From positions 1-17,409 of the forward strand of contig DASRMP010000027.1 in NCBI GenBank assembly GCA_035647855.1: a stretch of DNA of 17,409 nucleotides, in the 5' to 3' direction. The notes below the pieces were generated by a model. That model searched no databases and was not told the DNA's origin. It was given only the letters and a program-made list of their open reading frames with translations. Shown here one piece after another: positions 7,643-13,702 of the stretch. This stretch comes from JAAZBW01 sp035647855 (lineage in GTDB: Bacteria > Actinomycetota > Actinomycetes > Actinomycetales > Actinomycetaceae). A program made the position numbers and the translations under genes. Position 1 is the stretch's first letter. Every line of letters starts with the position of its first letter.

Positions 7643-8556
7643 CGACCCTCGGAGCCGTTCGTGGCCAGTTCGCCGCCGTAGTGGCGCATCAGCAACTGCT
7701 CAAGCGTGGGCGGGTGGGCCACGACGGCGAGGATCCCGAGGCCGGCAAGAGCCTCCATGACGGGTCCCACGCGGTCGCCGTCGACCTCGAAGACGGTGGC
7801 TTCGCGTTCGGTGCGGAGGTTGTGCACGCCGTCGAGGGAGGAGAGGGACGAGGCGGGCTCACGGGTGCGGGTGACCACGGTGGTGCGGGTCATGTGACGG
7901 AGTTCGCTGAGGGTTCCCGTCTCCACGATCTTGCCGTCGCGGATGATCGAGATGCGGTCGGCGAGGACTTCCACCTGGGCGAGGATGTGCGAGGACAGAA
8001 GCACGGTGGTGCCGCGGGCGACGGCCTCGCGCAGGGTGTGCTGGAACACGACCTCCATCAGCGGATCGAGGCCGGCGGTGGGTTCGTCCAGGAGGAGGAG
8101 TTCGACGTCGGAGATGAGTGCCGAGATGAGCGCCACCTTCTGGCGGTTTCCCTTGGAGTAGGTGCGGGCCTTCTTGGTGGGGTCGAGGTCGAAGCGTTCG
8201 CAGAGTTCGTCGCGGCGCTGCTTGTTGTGGTGGCCGCGGAGGCGGGCGAACAGGTCGATCGCCTCGCCGCCCGTGAGGTTGGGCCAGAGTTCCACGTCCC
8301 CCGGGACGTAGGCGAGACGCTCGTGCAGTTGGACGGCCTCGCTCCACGGATCGGCACCGAAAAGCCGGGCGGTGCCGCCATCGGCGCGGAGGAGGCCGAG
8401 CAGCACGCGCATGGTGGTGGACTTTCCCGCGCCGTTGGGGCCTAGGAAGCCGTGGACCTCGCCGGGTTGGACGGACATGTCGAGGCCGTCCAGCGCGCGA
8501 ACGTTGCCGAATTTCTTGACGAGTCCGTTCGTCTCGATGACTGGCGCTGTGGTCAC
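7639..8556 (-). CDS. ABC exporter ATP-binding protein
   Basis: 305-residue ATPase partner of the downstream permease. Walker A is GPNGAGKST (about residues 39-47). The signature motif is the variant YSKGNRQK (about 133-140) rather than LSGGQ. Walker B is LLLLDEPT (about 153-160), followed by the D-loop AGLDP and switch His in SSHI (H190). The C-terminal extension of about 80 residues is typical of DrrA/CcmA-like drug-export ATPases. I place the start at GTG 8556 because AGGAG lies 7 nt upstream; ATG 8583 or 8598 would lengthen it without a comparable site. It is first in the operon. A TAGGCT hexamer at 8661-8656 could be a -10 box, but no -35 match is seen. Confidence 0.9.
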   Translation of the reverse strand: MTTAPVIETNGLVKKFGNVRALDGLDMSVQPGEVHGFLGPNGAGKSTTMRVLLGLLRADGGTARLFGADPWSEAVQLHERLAYVPGDVELWPNLTGGEAIDLFARLRGHHNKQRRDELCERFDLDPTKKARTYSKGNRQKVALISALISDVELLLLDEPTAGLDPLMEVVFQHTLREAVARGTTVLLSSHILAQVEVLADRISIIRDGKIVETGTLSELRHMTRTTVVTRTREPASSLSSLDGVHNLRTEREATVFEVDGDRVGPVMEALAGLGILAVVAHPPTLEQLLMRHYGGELATNGSEGR

Positions 8557-8684
8557 CAGGGCGCTCCTTCCGTGGGGCTCCATCCGCTGGGGTCCCACCG
8601 AACGTGGTGATGTCAGAGGTGTGTGCGCTGGTGGGCGCGGGGGAGAGGTACATCCAGCCTAGCAAGTGGGGTGGGCGGCTTTGC

Positions 8685-8753
8685 TTTGGGGTGGCCGTGG
8701 TTTTGGGGTGGCTGCGTCATTGTGGTGGCCGCGTCTTTGTGGTGGCTGTGTCT
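8685..8753. repeat. Four G/T-rich tandem units upstream of the ABC operon
   Basis: Four units of about 17-18 bp, each with a TTGKGGTGGC-like core (K = G or T): 8685-8701, 8702-8719, 8720-8736, 8737-8753. The plus strand is nearly free of A and the minus strand is C/A-rich and G-poor. Placement is about 130-200 bp upstream of GTG 8556. Direct repeats in this position may be operator boxes. If transcribed on the minus strand, the C-rich RNA could resemble a Rho loading site; both ideas are inference. Confidence 0.65.
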
Positions 8754-8772
8754 GTGCGCGGCTTTGTGTGCC

Positions 8773-8838
8773 GTGGGTAAGGCCGGGAGCTGGGGGTTAG
8801 CGTGTGGGCCCTAACTCTCAGCTCAGAGCCTTACCCAC
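8773..8838. repeat. Palindromic element C
   Basis: Outer arms GTGGGTAAGGC (8773-8783) and GCCTTACCCAC (8828-8838) are perfectly complementary over 11 bp. Inner arms GAGCTG and GTTAG pair with CTAAC and CAGCTC around a GC-rich centre. The layout matches elements A and B at 5774-5934: GTGGGTAAGG, then GCTG, GGTTAG, centre, CTAAC, TCAGCTC, GCCTTACCC. It is the best preserved of the three and lies upstream of the ABC ATPase. Confidence 0.8.
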
Positions 8839-8900
8839 CCTGCCGGATCCACTTGCAGGCCCTGCCGGATCCCCTTGCAGGCCCTGCCGGATCCCTTACC
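8838..8900. repeat. 22-bp tandem repeat, nearly three copies
   Basis: The unit begins CCCTGCCGGATCC and ends CTTGCAGG. Copies lie at 8838-8859 and 8860-8881 (one difference), with a partial copy at 8882-8900 that ends CTTACC. The array starts on the last base of palindromic element C. Confidence 0.8.
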
Positions 8901-8984
8901 AGAGGCTGTTGCGCCTTCGCGGGAAGCCGCTTCCGTGGGTGTTCTGCTACGTCCAGTCCGAAAATGGCCATTTCCAGCCCGAAA

Positions 8985-9075
8985 CGGGCCTCCCCGACAG
9001 GGGAGAGCGGGGACCCGCGCTGGTCGCGCCACCGGAGACGTCGTCGGGCCTCCCGGACGGGGGAGAGCGGGGACC
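8985..9075. repeat. 31-bp direct repeat with 60-bp period
   Basis: A block starting CGGGCCTCCC and ending GGGGAGAGCGGGGACC occurs at 8985-9015 and 9045-9075 (29 of 31 positions identical), exactly 60 bp apart. Each contains a short inverted core (CCTCCCC with GGGGAG). No gene is visible across 8666-9437; this spacer holds only repeats. Confidence 0.8.
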
Positions 9076-9138
9076 TTTGTAGGAGTTTCGGCGGTGCGTG
9101 CTGGTGTCGTGCGGTCCGGGGGTGCTTTTCGGCCTGTT

Positions 9139-9169
9139 CGACCGGTAGGGGAGCCCCTTGAACCGGTCG
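9139..9169. other. Strong stem-loop
   Basis: CGACCGGT (9139-9146) pairs with ACCGGTCG (9162-9169), and the inner AGGGG (9147-9151) pairs with CCCCT (9154-9158). A 3-nt bulge (TGA) lies on one side. The result is a 13-bp stem with a 2-nt turn. No T-run follows on either strand, so I do not call it an intrinsic terminator. Confidence 0.65.
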
Positions 9170-9182
9170 CAGAACGACAACC

Positions 9183-9252
9183 GTAGGCGTTTAGTCTCTA
9201 GTGTAAGCGTTTGACGCGCGCATATCGCCTACATAAGAAGCCAAACGCCTAC
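9183..9252. promoter_or_regulatory. 70-bp dyad of four GTAGGCG-type boxes
   Basis: Two direct boxes, GTAGGCGTTT (9183) and GTAAGCGTTT (9203), are mirrored by two inverted ones, ATCGCCTAC (ending 9232) and AAACGCCTAC (ending 9252). The spacing is 20 bp within each pair, and all four share one symmetry axis at 9217/9218. The two 35-bp halves match at 25 of 35 positions, with the identities concentrated in the boxes. The dyad lies about 186 bp before the DUF2252 start. It could be a multi-dimer operator, an iteron-like replication site or a palindromic element remnant; I cannot tell which. Confidence 0.7.
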
Positions 9253-9437
9253 AGGAGACAAATTCGCAGGTCCGGAGGGGCCGAAAACGGGCCAAAGAGG
9301 GCCAAATCTGCCCCTCAGCGGGGTAGGAACCAGGCCGCAGGGCCGAAATTCCTACAGTAGTCTTCGCTCCGACTGGACACCGGGCACCTCTCCCATTCCG
9401 GTAGCGCGGTGGGGTGGCGAGGTTCAGGATGTTCCGC

Positions 9438-10808
9438 ATGAACGAGGCAGCAACGCCCGGCGGGTCAGCGTCCGATTCCGGCAACAACACATCGGCCGGC
9501 AGCCGATCCGAGAAGCGGCAGGTGCCCCGGCGCATGCTCGCCGAGCTCAACGTGGAAGGCCGCGATCCGCTCGGGATCATCGCCGAGCAGAACACCACGC
9601 GGGTCCAGGATTTGGTGCCGCTCCGGGCGAAGCGGATGTCGGCGAGTCCGTTCGCCTTCTATCGGGGGACGGCGGCGATCCAGGCAGCCGATCTCGCCGC
9701 AAGCGCGCACAGCGGGATCCTGGTGGCGTCGTGCGGAGACGCCCATGTGAGCAACTTCGGCTTCTACGCATCCCCTCAGCGGACGATCGTGGCAGACCTC
9801 AACGACTTCGACGAGGCTGCCTGGGCACCGTGGGAATGGGATGTCAAACGCCTGGTCACCAGCGTCATCATCGGGGGTCGCGCAAGTGGGCGGGATAGCC
9901 TCGCCGTCGAGGAGTCGGCGCGCGACGCCGTCGGAGCCTACGTGCACGTGCTTCAGGCGGCGCTCGAACTGAGCCCGCTGGAGCGCTACTACACCCACTT
10001 CGATGTGAAGGATACGAAGACACGGCTCAAGAACTCGCTCGGGCGGGTGCTTGTCGAGGCCGTCGCAGACGCCAAGAAGCGAACCGGTCAGCGGGCCGTT
10101 CGCCGGTTGACCAGGAAGGTGGAAGGTGGGGATCGCCAGTTCGTAGAGAATCCTCCCGCCATGGTGCGCGTGGGCGGCGACGACGCCTCCCGCACGACGG
10201 ACCTGTTGGACCAGTACCGGCTGTCCGCCAACGTCGATGTCCGGATGCTGCTCTCCCAGTACGACGTCAAGGATGTGGCGCGCCGCGCCGTCGGGGTGGG
10301 GAGCGTGGGCACCCGCTGCTTTGTGGTGTTGCTCCACGATCGGGAGGGCAATCTGCTGCTGCTCCAGGTCAAGCAGGCGCGGCGGAGTGTGCTGGAGGAG
10401 TACGGCGGGATTCGGCAGCCGAGCGCGCTCACCGACGGCATCGCCCGTGGTGGAGGCGAAGGCGCGCGGGTTGTTGCCCTGCAACGTGTGCTGCAGGCGT
10501 TCTCCGATCCGTTCCTCGGTCATCTGCGCGGTCCGGTGGGCGACTTCTATGTGCGCCAGTTCCACGACATGAAGGGTGGCATCGAGGTCGAGGGGCTCGA
10601 CGACGTGCCGTTCCGCCGGTACGCGATGGCCTGCGGCGTCATGCTCGCGCGCGCCCACGCGCAGTCGCCGAACCTGCGGGAGGTGGTGGAGTACATCGGG
10701 AACGGCCGGCGCGTCACGGACGGCATCGTGGCGTGGTCGGAGGCGTACGCGGACCTCTCGCTGGCGGACTATCGGGCGTTTGTGGCGTCGTCGAAGGGGA
10801 AATCCTGA
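9438..10808 (+). CDS. DUF2252 family protein
   Basis: 456 residues of the DUF2252 family, widespread in actinobacteria and without an established function. Hallmarks in order are the RMSASPFAFYRGTA block (about residues 66-79), CGDAHVSNFGFYASP (about 99-113), DLNDFDE (about 120-126) and APWEWDVKRL just after. CGDAHxxN followed by DxNDFDE looks like the catalytic HGDxxxxN and DxD elements of aminoglycoside phosphotransferase/kinase-like folds. That suggests a phosphotransferase, but it is inference. I chose ATG 9438, with AGGA 8 nt upstream; GTG 9414 and ATG 9429 are in-frame alternatives. The gene stands alone downstream of the repeat-rich spacer; 98 bp separate it from the next gene. Confidence 0.88.
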   Translation: MNEAATPGGSASDSGNNTSAGSRSEKRQVPRRMLAELNVEGRDPLGIIAEQNTTRVQDLVPLRAKRMSASPFAFYRGTAAIQAADLAASAHSGILVASCGDAHVSNFGFYASPQRTIVADLNDFDEAAWAPWEWDVKRLVTSVIIGGRASGRDSLAVEESARDAVGAYVHVLQAALELSPLERYYTHFDVKDTKTRLKNSLGRVLVEAVADAKKRTGQRAVRRLTRKVEGGDRQFVENPPAMVRVGGDDASRTTDLLDQYRLSANVDVRMLLSQYDVKDVARRAVGVGSVGTRCFVVLLHDREGNLLLLQVKQARRSVLEEYGGIRQPSALTDGIARGGGEGARVVALQRVLQAFSDPFLGHLRGPVGDFYVRQFHDMKGGIEVEGLDDVPFRRYAMACGVMLARAHAQSPNLREVVEYIGNGRRVTDGIVAWSEAYADLSLADYRAFVASSKGKS

Positions 10809-10906
10809 GACGCTGATAGGCGAACGCGTGGACGAACCTCGCTCGGCCACACGTCGGGTACTGGTAGCGGCACCGTCTGGGGGCCGAAAACCTGAAGGAG
10901 TTTCAC

Positions 10907-11857
10907 ATGGTTGCGCCACTTCTCATCCCTCTTGGTGCCGTCCTCGTAGCCGGGGTCGTGGCAGCGGGTAAGGGTGCGTCTGACTTCATGAAGGCGGAAT
11001 CCGTCGGCAAGGATGCGAGCGCGCGGCATGCGATCGCACTCGCGGGATTCGAGGTCTGGCAAACGCGGACGCAGACGCTCGCCGAGTCGTACGGGCGGGA
11101 GCAGCTTCGTGCCCAAGCTGAGACAATCGGGCGATTCGTCGCATGGATGGAGGCGAACGAGCAGCTGGTGGAGCGACTGGACCGAAGAGCCATCCAAGGG
11201 ATCGAAGTGCAGATTCCGTCGCTCCCAGAGATGAAGTTCGATGTGCGCCAAGCGACGATTGCTCTGCGAGGTGGATTCGGGGCCGCGAGCGCGGCCGTGT
11301 CGGCCCAAGGCGCAGCACTCTGGGGAATCAGTACTTTTGCTTCTGCGAGCACCGGCACCGCGATCTCGGGCCTCACCGGCGCGGCAGCAACCAATGCCAC
11401 GTTGGCCTGGCTGGGTGGTGGTTCGTTGGCGGCCGGGGGTGGTGGCATCGCCGCGGGCACGATAGTTCTGAACATGATTGCCGTGGCGCCGGCAGCACTT
11501 GTGGGCGGACTGACCCTCAACATCTTGGGGATGCGTCAGAAGTCGAACGCGGCCAAGTTTTCTGCCGAGGTGAACGTCTCAATCGGGAGCATGGCAAAGG
11601 CGCAAGCATTGCTTGAGGGCATTCAGGATAGGATTCGGGAGTTGCGCTCGATTCTTCGCAGCCTGGTATCACGCTCCGAGCAGGCCACTGCGGTCCTGGA
11701 GGGCGTTGATTTCGACCCCGACCTCCACGCGGTCGAGTTCGTCCAGGCACTCCAGTTGGTTACGGCGATCGGAGAAGTAATTGATACTCCGGTGGCGGAT
11801 CCGGATTCGGGTCAGCTGACTGAAGAGTCAATCAGGATCGTGGAGAAGTACTCATGA
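10907..11857 (+). CDS. Glycine-zipper-like membrane protein
   Basis: 316 residues. A hydrophobic N-terminal segment (3-21) is followed by a helical charged region (about 30-110) and a long Gly/Ala/Ser-rich hydrophobic stretch (about 120-208). The latter includes TAISGLTGAAATNATLAWLG and SLAAGGGGIAAGTIVL, with many small-xxx-small spacings as in glycine zippers that pack or oligomerise in membranes. A second helical region (210-290) precedes an acidic tail. I have seen the ATLAWLGGG pattern in conserved hypothetical proteins, but no function is known to me. GAAGGAG lies 6 nt before ATG 10907, an excellent ribosome site. Its last four bases overlap the next gene (ATGA), so the two are a coupled pair and probably work together. 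Confidence 0.85.
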   Translation: MVAPLLIPLGAVLVAGVVAAGKGASDFMKAESVGKDASARHAIALAGFEVWQTRTQTLAESYGREQLRAQAETIGRFVAWMEANEQLVERLDRRAIQGIEVQIPSLPEMKFDVRQATIALRGGFGAASAAVSAQGAALWGISTFASASTGTAISGLTGAAATNATLAWLGGGSLAAGGGGIAAGTIVLNMIAVAPAALVGGLTLNILGMRQKSNAAKFSAEVNVSIGSMAKAQALLEGIQDRIRELRSILRSLVSRSEQATAVLEGVDFDPDLHAVEFVQALQLVTAIGEVIDTPVADPDSGQLTEESIRIVEKYS

Positions 11858-12300
11858 GTATTCACCGCATCGGCCCAGGATCCGAGCATGTGAGGGCAGT
11901 GATCGCTGATCTGGGCATACTTGGATCGGGTACCCTCGACCTCCAGCAATTGGCTTGCCAATTGATCGGGACTGTGGATCAGTTGGTCAAGGTCTCTCAA
12001 TACGAGGCTACGAGACGAGAAGAGATCCGGGCCTGGGAGTCAACCGAACTCGCGAAACTCGAGGCGCAACGGGCGATCCTGTTGGAAGGCCTTCGCCGGA
12101 CATTCGACGAGCGCCGCGAGACTTTCGACGCGTTGTTTTCGGCTCTCGACAAGGCTCTGATCGCCAAAGATATTGAGCTCGCATCGCGTGTCCTCGACAA
12201 GGTGACTGACCTCGCCAAGAGCAGCCCTTTCAAAGAGCTTGCGAGCGTCGAATGGGTGACCTCGGCGTGGACGAATCCCGAGAGAACATGGAAGTTCTGA
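11854..12300 (+). CDS. Small helical partner protein of the glycine-zipper gene
   Basis: 148 residues, no signal peptide and no membrane helix. Residues about 40-125 are strongly helical with heptad-like spacing and many Glu/Arg/Lys, including RREEIRAWESTELAKLEAQR and FDERRETFDALFSALDKAL. The C-terminus has LAKSSPFKELASVEW and ends in TWKF. It starts at ATG 11854 inside the end of the upstream gene (4-bp overlap), with GGAG 8 nt upstream. A soluble coiled-coil partner coupled to a membrane-inserting protein suggests a regulator, chaperone or immunity role; that is inference. No family with known function is recognised. Confidence 0.85.
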   Translation: MSIHRIGPGSEHVRAVIADLGILGSGTLDLQQLACQLIGTVDQLVKVSQYEATRREEIRAWESTELAKLEAQRAILLEGLRRTFDERRETFDALFSALDKALIAKDIELASRVLDKVTDLAKSSPFKELASVEWVTSAWTNPERTWKF

Positions 12301-12474
12301 AGTTCTCCGGTGCCTCGCCCGCCTCACCACGGCGTTTTGGCGGTGTCCGCAGCCGAATGGATCGCACCATGCTCCGCACGACCGCAACCGACCCGTCGCG
12401 TGACTCCGTGTGCGTGACGTAAAGTCGAATCAATAACTCGGTGCGCACGAAGCTCCACTGGGAGGGAACACTTC

Positions 12475-12537
12475 ATGGCAGTCGGAACGCGTGAATCTGA
12501 TCTGTCGGCCGCTCCGGGAGAAGAGGTCTCATCGTGA
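12475..12537 (+). CDS. 20-residue ORF coupled to the TM2 gene
   Basis: ATG 12475 is preceded by GGGAGGGA with 7 nt spacing, one of the best ribosome sites in the window. The frame runs 20 codons (MAVGTRESDL..., acidic C-terminus) to TGA 12535-12537, overlapping the GTG start of the TM2 gene by 4 bp (GTGA). The overlap and ribosome site suggest that it is translated, either as a leader that couples translation into the TM2 gene or as a microprotein. It has no hydrophobic stretch and no run of one amino acid, so a classical attenuator peptide is unlikely. The 12301-12474 spacer before it has a locally AT-rich patch (about 12415-12440) but no clear promoter hexamers. Confidence 0.5.
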   Translation: MAVGTRESDLSAAPGEEVSS

Positions 12538-13622
12538 ATGGCGGCACACCGTGGCGTTCGTCGCAACCTCCCCGTGCACCGCAGCCCCCTCCGCCCCCGA
12601 GGCCGCAACCTCCTCCTCCTCAGGCATGGCAGGCTGCACCGTATGCGCACTACCCGGGTCCCGGAAGCCAGCCGGCGACTGCTTACGTCGCGGCCTCGCG
12701 CCGTGAGCCGGAAAGCAACAAAAGCTACGTTGTGACGCTGCTGCTGTCCATCTTCCTCGGCCTCTGGGGTGTCGACCGGTTCTACCTTGGCAAATCGCCA
12801 TCCGCGGCCGTGAAGCTGTTCACCTTCGGTGGCTTCGGCTACTGGTGGATCGGCGATATTCTTTACACCCTCTTCGGCCGCCAAACGGACGTATACGGCC
12901 GGAAACTCGCGGGATATGAGAAACACAAGAAGACCGTGTGGAGGGTCATCGGTTGGTACTTCGCCGTCTCCTTCGGCATCGGCGCCGTCGCAGGACTCAT
13001 CGCCGCATCCTTCGACAGTACCGGACCCACCGCAGTCGGCTGGGGTCTGTTGGCAACGCTGCTGGTCGGAGTTGCAGTTGCAGGGGCTGTTTTGCTCCGT
13101 CGTCGTGGCCACTCCACACCTGCATGGATCAAGAGAAAGGCAGATCCGGTGCCTGCGAGCATCCGTAATCTCATCGACAAACTCACAGAGCTACGCGGGC
13201 TGTACGTGGTTCATGCCGCAGCCGGAAACAAGCACGCGGCATCGGTGATCCGCCAGATCGACTCACTGGTCGCCAACGTGACGGCGCTGTTCGCGAGGCT
13301 AAGAAGCAAGGCCACACGAGCCGAACGAGGACGTGTCGAGGACGACTACGAGGACAAACTCGGCAAACTTGTCGCGGCACTCGACCGGGACTATCTGCTC
13401 GACGTGATGGCCAATCCGCAGCATTGGCATGAACCGGAGCATCGTATCGAAGACATGCAGCACGCGATCGAGGAAGTTGATGACGAACTCCTCGAAAGGA
13501 TCAGACAGCTCAATGCCGAACGCGGCCGAAGGTTCCAGATTCCGGCAAACATGCTCATCGGACCGCGCAAGGATCAGGACGATTGGCAGCGGGACTTCGA
13601 CAAGGCTTCGCGCTCGGAGTAG
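12534..13622 (+). CDS. TM2-domain membrane protein with helical cytosolic tail
   Basis: 362 residues. A Pro/Gln-rich N-terminus (about 10-60) precedes a TM2 domain (about 63-127): two membrane helices joined by the family motif GLWGVDRFYLGK (76-87) and followed by GGFGYWWIGDILYTLFG. Two more helices lie at about 135-157 and 168-188. The remaining 170 residues are soluble, mostly helical and charged (for example DDYEDKLGKLVAALDRDYLLD, about 270-290). TM2 proteins are widespread without a defined biochemical role. Start GTG 12534 has AGAGG 7 nt upstream, inside the 20-codon ORF. It converges with the DUF2510 gene at 13703-14725 (80-bp gap). Confidence 0.88.
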   Translation: MNGGTPWRSSQPPRAPQPPPPPRPQPPPPQAWQAAPYAHYPGPGSQPATAYVAASRREPESNKSYVVTLLLSIFLGLWGVDRFYLGKSPSAAVKLFTFGGFGYWWIGDILYTLFGRQTDVYGRKLAGYEKHKKTVWRVIGWYFAVSFGIGAVAGLIAASFDSTGPTAVGWGLLATLLVGVAVAGAVLLRRRGHSTPAWIKRKADPVPASIRNLIDKLTELRGLYVVHAAAGNKHAASVIRQIDSLVANVTALFARLRSKATRAERGRVEDDYEDKLGKLVAALDRDYLLDVMANPQHWHEPEHRIEDMQHAIEEVDDELLERIRQLNAERGRRFQIPANMLIGPRKDQDDWQRDFDKASRSE

Positions 13623-13652
13623 CGAGCTGAACGAGGTCGATGGTAGCCAATT

Positions 13653-13693
13653 CCGGGCGTCACATCCCGGGCGTCACATCCCGGGCGGTCATC
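13653..13693. repeat. 14-bp tandem repeat between convergent genes
   Basis: CCGGGCGTCACATC occurs at 13653-13666 and 13667-13680, and a degenerate third copy (CCGGGCGGTCATC) at 13681-13693. It fills the gap between the stop codons of the TM2 and DUF2510 genes. No terminator-like stem with a T-run is seen there. Confidence 0.8.
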
Positions 13694-13702
13694 GCCAGGC
13701 GG

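Noticed and set aside
7681..8445. 254-codon plus-strand frame opposite the ATPase
   Set aside because: Antisense of Walker A/B-bearing gene; Gly/Glu/Asp-rich shadow.
8685..9075. CRISPR-like array
   Set aside because: Repeats are of different kinds (17, 22 and 31 bp), without regular unique spacers, and no cas gene is nearby.
9139..9169. Intrinsic terminator at the strong stem-loop
   Set aside because: No T-run follows on either strand and no gene ends close by; kept as a stem-loop only.
8802..9186. Overlapping plus-strand frames in the repeat-rich spacer
   Set aside because: They are built from the 22-bp and 31-bp repeats, lack ribosome sites and have no family features.
9465..10919. 484-codon minus-strand frame over the DUF2252 gene
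   Set aside because: The DUF2252 motifs on the plus strand are unmistakable. The antisense product is His/Arg/Pro-rich without motifs.
12324..13112. 262-codon minus-strand frame opposite the TM2 gene
   Set aside because: Shadow of the TM2 gene, whose domain and ribosome site are clear.
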